Below, one piece after another: positions 33,630 to 44,004 of a DNA stretch of 64,000 nt. The DNA is taken from NCBI GenBank assembly GCA_002917075.1, contig NTMA01000071.1:62001-126000 (forward strand), read 5' to 3'. This DNA is from Hawksworthiomyces lignivorus (Eukaryota; Ascomycota; Sordariomycetes; Ophiostomatales; Ophiostomataceae). Position 1 is the stretch's first letter. Each line of letters begins with the position of its first letter. The position numbers and the translations under genes were made by a program. The notes under the pieces were generated by a model. It was not told the DNA's origin and made no database searches. It was given only the letters and a program-made list of their open reading frames with translations.

Positions 33630-35491
33630 CTAGTGACTCGCACCTGGCACAAATTGCAGCTCTCTAGTGTACCTGTAGTAGCTCTGCATGCTACTCTTTC
33701 TCATTGACTTGCCCCATTTGATCATGATCAATACTGATGAGGTCTGGACCACGGCAGCCACGGCAGCAATGATAAATGCGTTCTGCAAGCCGAGATTCGT
33801 CACCCAAGGGGTCAGACCATAGCTGACGGCGAAGCTCATGATATTCCGGACGAGAATGACGGTAACCATAGCCAGGCCACTGATACCGCGGTACGACTCG
33901 ATGCAGTATGTGGTCATTCCCTGGGCGGATATGGAACTGGTTCCTGAGACCATTAACATGGCGAACAAGACACCGAACCAATGAATATGGCGTGAAGATC
34001 CTACACCCCAGAGGATAAGACCGAAAGGTAAAAGAAGAATAGGCGGTGTCATCAACCAGAGCCGGTGTTCGGCTTCCAGGACCCCGCCGTTCCTGCGCGC
34101 TAGGCTCAGAGTCCATGGGTTCCCAAAGTAGCTTGTGTACGCAGCACCGATCAAAACACCAAGCAATGGCGCAACGTACGACACGCCGATCAGAGTGGTA
34201 GAAAAGTTATATTGAGTTGTGAGAATGAGAGCGGAAGTCCCGTTGAGAACATTAAACCAGACAAGGCTCGAACCATAGTAGAAGCCGCAGAAGACAATAA
34301 CTGGAAACTGGAAAAATTGGAAAGGGCGGTATATCGTTCTGAGCAAGTCATTAGGCTTGTCGTGGCTTGCATTCTGGAACATTTTAATTTTCTCCCAGTA
34401 TGTTTTGCGCGACGACAGAGCCACTACTCCACCTAGTTCTGGTCTGCCCAGCTCTGGTTCTTGGACCTGTAATACAGGCATCTTCTCTGCAGCTACTTCG
34501 TCTCCTTTCTCCGTTACTTGCTCTAGGTGAGATAGTATGGTTGAGGTGTTATGGCGGGAAAAATTGGTTTCTTCCATAAAGAAAAACAAGCCCACGAACG
34601 CAACTGCGCAGAGAATAGCACACCAAAACTTGAGGACTGGTCAGCGAGTGTTATTTTGTATACAGTGAGAAGTTGTCAACCTACAAAAACCCACTCCCAT
34701 GACTGGCCCGTAGCAATGAGACCGGCAAAGATTGGCGCCGCCATGCTGCTGCCAGAGAGAGACAGTGCATAAAAAGACATGTAAAACCCACGCTCGTGAG
34801 AAAAATACTAGTCCATGAGTCAGTTGAAGCTGCTAGTTAATTGACAATAATTTTATAACAACTATGCGCTGGGTTGCTTGCTTACCAAGTCTGCAATACT
34901 AATCTCACAGAGGCTCTCAATTGGAGCACCAAAGAAGCCCTGTAGGATCTTGCTGGCGATCCACTCGCCTTTTGATTTTGTGTAAGGTGCCCAGATCATC
35001 ATACCCATTGTTCCGAGTAAGCTCAAGAGATAGGCAGGCCGCTTGCCATACTGCAGAGCCATCGGCTGGAAGACAAGGCAACCGATACCGAAGAACAGGA
35101 ACATATAGCCAGTAGCAGAGTTGAGACTATTCAGATCAAGATCTCGGCTATCTGAGATGTTTCCAAGGACAGAGTAAAGAGCCGCTGAGCAGACACCAAC
35201 TGCGATACAGTAGGCAACGATACAAGAAAGAGCAATGCGCTTTCGCATCTCGCTCCAGTTTAGCGGGTCATCTGGATCACTCTGTAATGTGAAGCTTTAG
35301 CTCCCTGCTCACTGCGTCTTCATAGATCTTAGGCATAAAAGGGTTCTCACTGAAGGGGTGGGGACAAGGACAATCTCTTTCTGGTTTCGAGAATGGGTGA
35401 CATTCATAGTCCCGTCCAAATCAATCAGGTGAACTGTACCCGGAATTTCGACAGCGGCGTCGGCCGCTGGCGTCCCATTGCTAGTTGCCAT
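33630..35491 (-). CDS. MFS transporter, DHA1/drug:H+ antiporter-like
   Basis: Four exons, 35491-35351, 35281-34886, 34807-34685 and 34628-33630, encode 552 residues with about 12 membrane segments and a long cytoplasmic loop between the halves. The leader motif DPDDPLNWSEMRKR precedes helix 1 and is typical of fungal DHA1-type permeases. QYGKRPAYLLSLLGTMGMMI is the conserved loop 2-3 motif, and FGAPIESLCEISIADLYFSHERG follows helix 5. The third exon is only 41 codons; its acceptor gives YFSHERGFYMSFY. Substrates of this group are diverse small molecules (drugs, polyamines, metabolites). It is divergent to the amidohydrolase at 36160 with a shared ~670-bp promoter, so the two may handle the same compound. 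That link is inference. Confidence 0.9.
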
Positions 35492-35779
35492 TGTGTCGGT
35501 TTTGGTGTTTGAGATACATAGAAGATTGAACTGTAAATTTTGGAGGATATAGAGGTATATATAGATAGAGTATGGGGCAGGCAGAAAGCTCTCCGAGATG
35601 AGTGTGACTGGCAACTCAAACGCCTGCAGTCGCAGCTTTACCAGAGTTATACGCCCTACCTTGACAATGGCACAAGTCTGCATGCTGCTTTATCTTCTCG
35701 CTTCGCCAAGAGCGGGTGTCAAATCGATAAACGCCAGGATACCTCATTAAACGCCGAATCCTCTAGGATGCATTGCGTC

Positions 35780-35806
35780 TATATCCCACGCATCCCGTGG
35801 GATATA
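35780..35806. promoter_or_regulatory. Perfect inverted repeat in the shared MFS/amidohydrolase promoter
   Basis: Arms TATATCCCACG (35780-35790) and CGTGGGATATA (35796-35806) are exact reverse complements around a CATCC spacer. The site lies 289 bp from the MFS start and 354 bp from the amidohydrolase start. It is a candidate dimeric regulator site for both genes. Confidence 0.5.
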
Positions 35807-36159
35807 AAGTGGGTCGGCATCTTGCCCGTGTAAAAAGCTATGGTTGATAAGAACTGTTCATCGTTAGGTCACTTCACAAATGGCTATGTGGTATTTCAGG
35901 TTAAAGACGGCCGCCAATCACCTAGTTATGAAGGCAACACGTGTGGACTGAAGGATTGATATCCTGAATGAGGCTTTACGACTTTTGTATAAACGCAACA
36001 ATACGACTGACACTCAGATTCAAGCCAAATCAAATTACCAATCATCAAGACAGCAGACAGCAACCGAGAAATGTAAAAACTATATTACATCGAGATGGAC
36101 AGAATCACAATACGGGCGAACCACGTGGGATGTGTTCTGTTTGCTCGCAAACTATCACT

Positions 36160-37913
36160 ATGTCGAGGTTCTACTCTTCGAAGACGGCTAATAATGCCAT
36201 CGCATACGTCAATGGCCGAGTGTACACAGTCAATTCGGCCATGCCCTGGGCATCTGCATTTATCGTCTCGCCTTCCGGTACATTCCAAGAGATCGGCGAG
36301 ACGGAAGAGATTAGGAGGATCGCAGAAGCAAGAGGCCTCATAGTCTACAATCTTCGGGGCTGTTTTGTGATGCCTGGGATCCATGATGCCCACACACATT
36401 TTCTCATGGCCGGCGAGAACAAGCTTTTTCGCGTTGATATAGGCACATACGCAAATGAAGCTACGATAGGGACTCAACTGAGAGATAGACTTTGTGTCTG
36501 TGATTATGCCAACGTATCGGGAGACTGGGTTGTGGGGAATTACTACCAAGCTCAGCTGTTCCCCGACGGAAAGCCAGATCGGAAATATCTAGACAACATC
36601 TGGCCATCCACTCCAGTGCTCGTGCGAGAGATAAGCTTGCACAAGGTGCTGCTGAACACTGCGGCACTAGAACGAATCGGCATTGACCCAGATAATACTG
36701 CAGATCCGGTTGGGGGCGTGTATGGGCGCCGCGAGGACGGTTCAATGACAGGAGAGATGATGGAAGCTGCTATGCGAGAAGCTTGGCTTAATTTGCCCAT
36801 TCCACCACTGGTAACCACAAAAAAGGCCCTAGTTAATGGAATCAAGACGTGCCACAAATACGGTATCACCTCTGTGCAAGAGGCTGCGGCCAACACAGTT
36901 TACCTGCACGCACTGCGAGAGTTGGAAGAAGAGATGGCGCTGCACATTGACATGCACACGCATATTATTTGCGGTAACGAATTCTTCGCTGTAGAGACAA
37001 AAGATAGTCTTGAAGCATTGCTTGATGTGGCTGAGGCATTCAAGAGTGCCCATGTGGATACACGGTTTGTCAAGTTCTGGTTGGACGGGTCACCCGTTGA
37101 GCCCGGCTTTACAGCCTCAACTTTGGATGAGCATCAGCAGCCAGACCGCAAGATGCTGCAGTTTGACGATGAAACACTGCTGGCGGCAGTGCTGAAGTAC
37201 GACGCCAACGGCATGACCTGCAAGATGCATGCATCCGGCGAGGGAAGTGTACGACAAGCCTTGAACATCTACGAACTAGTCAGAAAAAAGAACCCTGAGG
37301 GCCCACGGCACGAAATTGCGCACTCCAATGCAATTCATATCGGTACGTCCTTTATCTTCGCTTGCATTATCATTAAACATGAAGGCTTCTTTAAATTGAC
37401 CATTCAATTCTAGATGATTTCTCTAGGCTGGCCGAACTTCGCGTCAAGGCGGAAATGTCCCCGGCAATTTTTCACATCGTAGATACATGGGATTCCCGCG
37501 GCACTCTGCGTTACGATTTCGATAAGGTGCATCAAGCTGGCGGCCTCTGCACGATTGGCAGCGATTGGCCGGTGACGCAATCGCCAAATCTGTTCCCGGC
37601 TATTGCGGCCATTGTGGAGAGGCTCACGGTTGACTCGAATGGCATCAAACAAGATTTGAACACCGGACGCCAGGGCAGGTCGGCCAAAGAGATCGGGGGA
37701 GAGATAGCCTGTCGGATAATCACCCTTGGTGGCGCCGAAGCCGTAGGCAAGCAGAAGATAACAGGGAGCATTGAGAAAGATAAGAAAGCGAATTTTATCA
37801 TGGTCGATCAAGATCTGAGCAAAGGAGAGTTCGGTGGTGCCACTGTGCTGAAGACGTGGTTTGAGGGCCAGCTAGTATGGGATATTGAGGGAGAATTTAA
37901 AACTTCCGTCTAG
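36160..37913 (+). CDS. Amidohydrolase family 3 (YtcJ-like) metal-dependent hydrolase
   Basis: Two exons, 36160-37342 and 37414-37913, encode 560 residues. The metal-binding HxH lies in MPGIHDAHTHF (His78, His80). Further likely ligands are the Lys/Trp region RFVKFWLDGS, the His in CKMHASGEG, the His in HEIAHSNAI and the Asp in TIGSDWPVT, so the site appears complete. The family hydrolyses amide or related C-N bonds, such as N-substituted formamides and cyclic amides. The C-terminus returns to the small beta-sandwich (NFIMVDQDLS). No secretion signal is present, so it is cytosolic. The ATG at 36160 begins MSRFYSSK just before the first beta strand; the frame is open further upstream to 35968. 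The divergent MFS neighbour suggests import or export of its substrate. Confidence 0.9.
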
Positions 37914-38324
37914 GAGAAAAAAATTATCTGTCTTATGATGTTTAGATCTTTCATGTATAAAAGCAGACACCGCGCGGTAGTGAGTGGAAATAATCCACAG
38001 ATAGGGTCGTGCTTGGTCGCAATGCTTTATGGCTTTACTAAGGTTTGACTGTGTTTAAATAAATTGAATTAAAAGCTTCCCCTCGGTATGAAAAATAGGA
38101 ATCTTTGGAAAATATTTATGGCTATCTTGGAAAAAATATCCTTTTGCTAAGAGCATGGAAGTAGATATATTTTGTAATGAATCGTACTGTGTTGTATGGT
38201 TAAAAAATCCTAATACCTTATCTCGCACCACCTTTAAACCCACGCCTTCGTTACTCATAAATATCATTGTTACACTAATCGTAATAGTCCCCAAAATAAT
38301 CTGCCAAGAATGCCAACTGTCTCT
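37914..38324. other. Convergent intergenic region
   Basis: AT-rich, no coding signal. Confidence 0.45.
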
Positions 38325-39448
38325 TCATTTCTCTGAATAAATCAGAGTACGCAGAATTGGCATAGAAGCAGCCATAATTGTAATGGCACCCTCGGCTGTG
38401 CCGAATATGAACAAGTTTACGGTTGTAACTACAGAATCCATTAGTGGTGTGAAGCTGCTGAGACTGTATATGAGTAGAACTCACTCAGATCAGAATTTCC
38501 GATAGCGTTGAGTGACGTTATCTTCAAGAAAGAGGTGATGCCGGCACTGTTATCGGTATATTAGTGGAATGCGCAGACAATGGAAAGATGAGTTAGCTAG
38601 TGCAACAAAACTTACAAGACACCCATGCTCATCACAACCAGTGCAGCTATTTTTTCTGTCTGTCGGATTTTCACGCGCCAGATAATCTTCCATGGTATTA
38701 GCGCCAAGGCGATATCTGCACAGCCAGAGTAAACTGCCCGAGAAAGTCAGCATGCCTCGCTACTCTCAGTAAGCTCAGAGTAATTGTTTTGCGCACTTAC
38801 CAGCCACGAAAGTATTGTACGCCATGCTCCTCTTGCTCCCGAGCCAACAGGTTCCGGGAGCGCCGGGATGCCACTGCCTCCCAGGCGGCCAGCACTGGAC
38901 CAATTGCAAGGCCGCATTCACGCCCAGGACAACGTTGACAGAAATGAGTATGAACCAGACGACCTGCCTAATCCGACCATCTGAAATACTGAGCAAGGTT
39001 ATCGCAAAAGACGACTTGCTCCATACGGCGGCCAACGTAGAGGCGAATCCCGCGATGTACGTGAAGAAGAGAAGATTGTCCAGATTTGACGGCTTGATGA
39101 ATTTGCCATGCCTTCCGAGGCCATAGTGAACACACACAGACTGCAATGCGCATGATACTACCAGAGCAACCTATAAACAGCAGATTTCAAAAGCGGTTAA
39201 TCTTTCAGCCCCGTGAAGAAGTCAAACTAGAGAAGGGCTGCGCTTACCCAGCCAGCCGTGAGGACCCAGTCATCCCAACGCAGCCGGCGTTGCCTCCATA
39301 GCTTGCAATACAGGCGCAATCCAAGAAACACTGTCGAGATTGCCGTCAAAGTCCAGATGACGGCATTTAGCTGTGGCCCGTTGTTCACTGCCTCGAGCTG
39401 TTTCGTGATGAGCGAGTCTGACTGGGCTCCAGAAGTGGAAGTATTCAT
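38325..39448 (-). CDS. Rhodopsin-domain (PTH11-like) integral membrane protein
   Basis: Five exons, 39448-39248, 39170-38801, 38733-38616, 38546-38485 and 38428-38325, give 284 residues and about seven hydrophobic helices. Family marks are LRLYCKLWRQRRLRWDDWVL after helix 1, VHYGLGRHGKF, the WSKSSFAITLL helix, QLVQCWPPGRQWHPG with the conserved Cys, and ADIALALIPWKIIWRVKIR. These PTH11-related proteins are proposed receptors, best known in plant-pathogenic fungi. The protein stops just after helix 7 (MPILRTLIYSEK), so the long cytoplasmic tail usual in the family is missing. Either a further 3' exon was missed, or the gene is truncated. Confidence 0.85.
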
Positions 39449-41076
39449 TATGTTAGTCAAAATGACGGCCCTGAGCTCGAGTTTCGACGTCAACTTAGGC
39501 TTCTGAATAAAGGCCGGCACATTTCTCTGCGGTGTTTTGTGCTGTGAAAGAAAGATTGTTGGTTAAAAAAAAAACGAACAAAAGAGACAGAAAAGCGTAA
39601 CAAAAAATTTCAGCAGAGAGGCAAGACAAGGAGGGGGGAATAAGCATAGATATTGATGGTCTATTGCGGTTGTCAATTAGCACGGTTACAACCCGGGTAC
39701 TGGGGCTACGAAACATTTACTCAAGTGTCAGAGATGTGGTGGAGAAAAATACGTGTGCCGCAGGCACCAAGTTAAAAGTATTAGGGGTGCAAATCACTTT
39801 GCATATTTTAGATGGAAAAATACGCGATTCTTTGGTACAAGTGTAGAATATGAGGCTCTTTCAGCGTCAGGGTTGTCGGGCATCCGTCGATCAGCCTCAT
39901 GCATCCGTAAACAGACTCTGACACTGACCCCACACTGCGACAATTCTTACCGGGCGTATTCATCTCAACCCTAAGACATTTTCATATAAGACCGAATCTG
40001 CAAAGACACATAAATCGACATATCTACTCCTTCTAGAATAATAATGTCGTATATTTAGGCCGACGTACTTTTTTCTGCTCATATTGTCTGATTCGATTGA
40101 CTCGGTTGATTCGGTTGATTCGGTTCTTACATGCTAGTTGTCTGACTAGATAATGAATCAATGATTGCCAATAGATGAGCAGAAATGCCATCACACAGTA
40201 GCAGCTACAAACCAAAAGCGACAAGGACCAGTAGTGACGAGAAATTAAAAGTAGCAGACCAAAATTTCATGTAATATATACTCGATTAACAGTTGAGAGG
40301 CTAATCGCCAAAAAAAAAAAAAAAAAAGGGCAATCATAAACACTCTACACGGTCACAAAGCGACTACCTACGATTTCATGCCCTCTTGCAAGGAGGCTAG
40401 CTAGTTGGCCGATCCTACATTTCTTCCTCGAGCTTGCACTTCGGACTGCGCATAGTAGATCACTCGATGGGTTCCGGAAGTCTTTTGGCAAAGGTCCTAA
40501 TGCGTTAATGAGCATCGCCTCCTGCAAGTCGTACATAACTGCTAGCCTGTAGCTGACGGACTAAATAAAATCGATATGTTTGCGACCTCTATTGGCGTGA
40601 ATGCTCATAAAGCGGCAGCGCAGGTGGCATACTACATAAAGCTCTGACGGAGGAAGTCATGTCTCAAGTGAGTGATGAGTTCTTCAGCTTTGCTGCAGAC
40701 GGAGGAAATATAACAAAGATGGCTGGATTTATTGAAATGTTAGAAGCGTTGAATTAGAAAATCGTACTTGATATATTCGAAATAAGTGCGATACTGTAAC
40801 TTGTGCAATGAGGACATCTTTGCTCTGACGTGGAATAGTCGCTAGAGTAATATTTGGGAGACAATAAGTGGCATTTAATGAGTCAGTAATAAAGATATGG
40901 GCTCGATGCAGCCCATATAAATCGATGAGAATAGATCTTTTCGGATATAGAATTAATTCGCCGTTCTTTTTGGCAATGCAGATTTCCTATTCTAGATCTG
41001 GTAGAATACTTAAAAGAAGAAATTGGGGGCCATGGCTCTTTCGCAGCGCACATGTTTCATAACACGATAGTCCGAA
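39449..41076. other. Intergenic region with simple repeats
   Basis: No coding signal. It contains the 9-bp tandem repeat listed separately and an A run of about 19 near 40309-40327. Confidence 0.45.
40090..40125. repeat. 9-bp tandem repeat, four copies
   Basis: Four contiguous units of GATTCGGTT with one change in each of the first two copies (GATTCGATT, GACTCGGTT). Confidence 0.8.
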
Positions 41077-42783
41077 ATGGCTTGGCATTCACTCGTCGCA
41101 CTGAATGATATAAACGAAGAGTATATACCGCCACAAAGCGTTCTCGACCATCTTCCGGATCCGCGAAATGGATTTGAACCTGGCATACAGCCCGAAAGCG
41201 AAAATCTCGGACCTGTTTTACGAGCTGCCATTATACCAGACATCCGCATTCTGGCAGGCTTGTTGAAGAGCGGATTCCCGCCAACGAATTACATTGTTGG
41301 ACCGCTAAACAACCCTTGGAAGAGCGCGCTGACAGATGCAGTACTGGCCGGGCCCGACTTCGACCAGCACGTGCGGTTGTTGATTGAGAGCGGCGCTCAG
41401 CCTGACGACTTTCCGGCTGGGGTATACCGCCCAGGCAGCACTCGGTTCCTACACGGACGGATACTCGATAAAACTATGACGACAGGTTGTTATTATTATA
41501 TTTCTCGGAGGCGTTACACAGCGTACTGCCGTAGGCGTTCGTGTCGAACCCGACGGCAGTGTTAACGGATGCGGAGCTGTAGGACCGAGGACAGAGACGG
41601 TCGCGGTTCTGGGCCGAGACTGATTTTCCCTTTACAGATTTTCCGACCAATTATCCTCCGTCATCGCTGACGGCAGCCATCTCTGTTGGAAACACGGCGC
41701 TGTATGAGTACCTCGTGGAGCACGGAGCTGGCGAAACGGCATGGATCAACAATGAAGGGATTACGTCGTTAACAAGGAGAACGTGTCAGTATCTTATTTT
41801 GTATTGGAATCGCCGCTCTTGGCGGCCGTACGAGAAAAAGGTCGCGATACTATACGATTTTTGCTTAATTGTGGGAATAAACCAGATGTTTTCTATATCG
41901 TAATGCCAACCCGTTATCGAAACATCTTGATGGAGGCGCTCGACGAGGATCAGTTTTGGCCCGAGGGTTTGGACCTGTTACTGCCACACGTAGATGTAAA
42001 TAGACTGTCGCCGATTTTCGGTTGCCATCTACTACATTTCTCCGTGGTGACTCTAGATATGTCAGTAGTAAAACGTGTGTTGGAAGCGATGGTTGTCGGA
42101 GACGGAGGCAAAAACGCCGAGGTAGAACTCATCGCCGTATCAGGGACCATCGCCGCATCAGTGCCCAAGACGGCTCTTGGCCACACACTGCTACATATTG
42201 CCAGTCTGCCGATTGACGATACGGTAGTGATTCTCCACGCAAATGCAATTCGCTACTCGATCCACGAATTTCGTACTACAAGAGCGACGTAGACACGGTC
42301 CAAGTTTCGACCTAGCTCCAAGAACAATACGTTTACGATACACGATATCCACCGGACCCGAGAAATACCACTACGGGAGGGTTTTACCGTAGATTTCGCG
42401 ACCGACTCCACACAACACAGAGTAGAGCCACGGCATTTCGGGACTTACTACTAGAGAAGAAAAGCGCACAGGCGATTATAATACTGTTTCTATTAGACAG
42501 CGGCATCGTGCCACTGGCGTGTCTCGGAGATGGTGACGTGCATGGCAATACAATACTACACTATTTGGTATCTGTTCGAAACCCCGATGGAGATCTGATA
42601 GAATCTCTCCAGAAGCGTGTCGAAGCGGAGAAAACAGCAGACGACTGGACGCGGTTGTGGGCGAGAAGCCGAAACTTGTTTGGATTCTTGCTTAAGAGGC
42701 GAGCCTCGCCCTGCTACATAAGACTAGTCTGCTGCAAACAGGCCTCACAAAATGACATTTGTGTGTTCGGATACAGTGGCTAG
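41077..42783 (+). pseudogene. Decayed ankyrin-repeat protein gene
   Basis: Frames with ankyrin-like text are scattered over all three phases. The first begins MAWHSLVALNDINEEYIPPQ and contains GPVLRAAIIPDIRILAGLLK and ALTDAVLAGPDFDQHVRLLI. A plausible 152-nt intron (41486-41637) joins it to DFPTNYPPSSLTAAISVGNT. Then the frame must shift near 41760 to reach SPLLAAVREKGRDTIRFLLN and LGHTLLHIASLP, and again near 42230. After that a TAG at 42313-42315 interrupts the best frame, which resumes as YPPDPRNTTTGGFYRRFRDR and later GDVHGNTILHYLVSV. At least two frameshifts and one stop make this a relic. Ankyrin proteins of this sort are common, rapidly evolving fungal genes of unknown role. Confidence 0.7.
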
Positions 42784-43080
42784 GCGGTCAAACATATTCC
42801 AGCACTTTCCTCGTGCTACTTGACAAATGCTAATCTAAGTCCTCAGTCATCGGAAAAGTAGGCCATGGCTCTATCTGCCTTACTTTCTAGACAATATAAT
42901 AGCTAAATGAGAAAATGGATTTCAAGGCATGAAAAAAAAAAAGACCATTCGATTCAACAGCGTTCATAAATGGGCGACTTTTACTTACTATAATCTAAAA
43001 AGTTTCATAAACGGCAGCAAGATTGCTAGCCGATGGGTATAATCATACAGACGACGCGCAATTTAACACACTTCTATCGC
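42784..43080. other. Convergent intergenic region
   Basis: Nothing seen beyond a short A run. Confidence 0.4.
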
Positions 43081-44004
43081 CTATCCTACTGGAACCAAAT
43101 TGCCATCTTCGTCAATGTACTTCTTGATGTTAAAAATGCCCCACTCGTCATCCTCAACATCTTGTCTCTCAGCTATTAGTATTTCTCGCGGGATTGATTC
43201 ATACTGAACACGATTGATTGCACCCAACTGCCCGATAATTACTCCTGAGCGCCCGTTGGGCACCTTGTCGACTGGTACAACCATCGCCAGTGTGTCTAGT
43301 CTCACCAGTTCCGAGTTCGAGAATTCTACAGTGCATGAAATTTGAACCTTGGTCCCATTGGCAAAGCGATAGGGGTCATGCACTGGATCCGTTTGCATAT
43401 GGTAGGCAAAAGTAAGGTCAAGGAGATCGCTTGTCACAATTGTTATATCTGCGCCAGTATCCCAGAGGCAGTTGATGTTTGATAGTTTCATCATAGGCAT
43501 ACTACCATCGTAGTCGATAGCTGAGAATGTCAGATGACACGAGACCGTCGCTAGTTTGTTCTCCAAAGACAAAGAGAGCAGAAGATGTGGCAGCTGTGGG
43601 TCATTGTAAAGGTCATCTTTGAAGTTTTCTTTCAATCTGCGACGTTGCTCTTGAGAGAGCGGCGGAGGTGTACCCATACCCTTCAACAAGCCAGCCGTCC
43701 TGATGTGTTGTGTGCTAGTAGATTGCTCTTGCTCCATATTCTGGAGAGCGAGCTGGCGGATTCGTTGTCGAGACTTCTCCGAAACGACGCCGGGGACCCA
43801 GACACGGCCGGGAAAGTCTTGAAGTACAGAGGAGACCTTCTCTAGAAGTTGTGGGAGAGTAGGTTGGGGACGTAGCATCACCGTTAACTTGGGATCGCCT
43901 TCTCTGACAGCGTCGCTTGCAGACGACAACGCCATGTACACAGAAGCAAGGCGTTCTGGTACTGTTGGCACAAGCGGCGACTCTTCTATCTTAGCAGATG
44001 CCAT
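43081..44004 (-). CDS. Retropepsin-like aspartic protease domain protein
   Basis: A single exon encodes 307 residues from the ATG at 44004 (MASAKIEESPLVP); the frame runs on to 44139 but that extension is leader-like. Residues ~1-170 are helical and charged with no known domain. Residues ~180-290 form a retropepsin-type fold: the catalytic INCLWDTGADITIVTSDLL (Asp-Thr-Gly-Ala with preceding hydrophobics) and the later hydrophobic-Gly motif SGVIIGQLGAI. One such domain forms half of a dimeric protease. There is no integrase, reverse transcriptase or long terminal repeat nearby, and the frame is intact, so this looks like a host gene (Ddi1-like or a domesticated element protease), not a live transposon. 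There is no ubiquitin-like domain as in Ddi1. Confidence 0.8.
   Translation of the reverse strand: MASAKIEESPLVPTVPERLASVYMALSSASDAVREGDPKLTVMLRPQPTLPQLLEKVSSVLQDFPGRVWVPGVVSEKSRQRIRQLALQNMEQEQSTSTQHIRTAGLLKGMGTPPPLSQEQRRRLKENFKDDLYNDPQLPHLLLSLSLENKLATVSCHLTFSAIDYDGSMPMMKLSNINCLWDTGADITIVTSDLLDLTFAYHMQTDPVHDPYRFANGTKVQISCTVEFSNSELVRLDTLAMVVPVDKVPNGRSGVIIGQLGAINRVQYESIPREILIAERQDVEDDEWGIFNIKKYIDEDGNLVPVG

Noticed and set aside
43081..44004. Active LTR retrotransposon
   Set aside because: Only a retropepsin-like domain is present. No reverse transcriptase, RNase H, integrase or direct terminal repeats seen within several kb.
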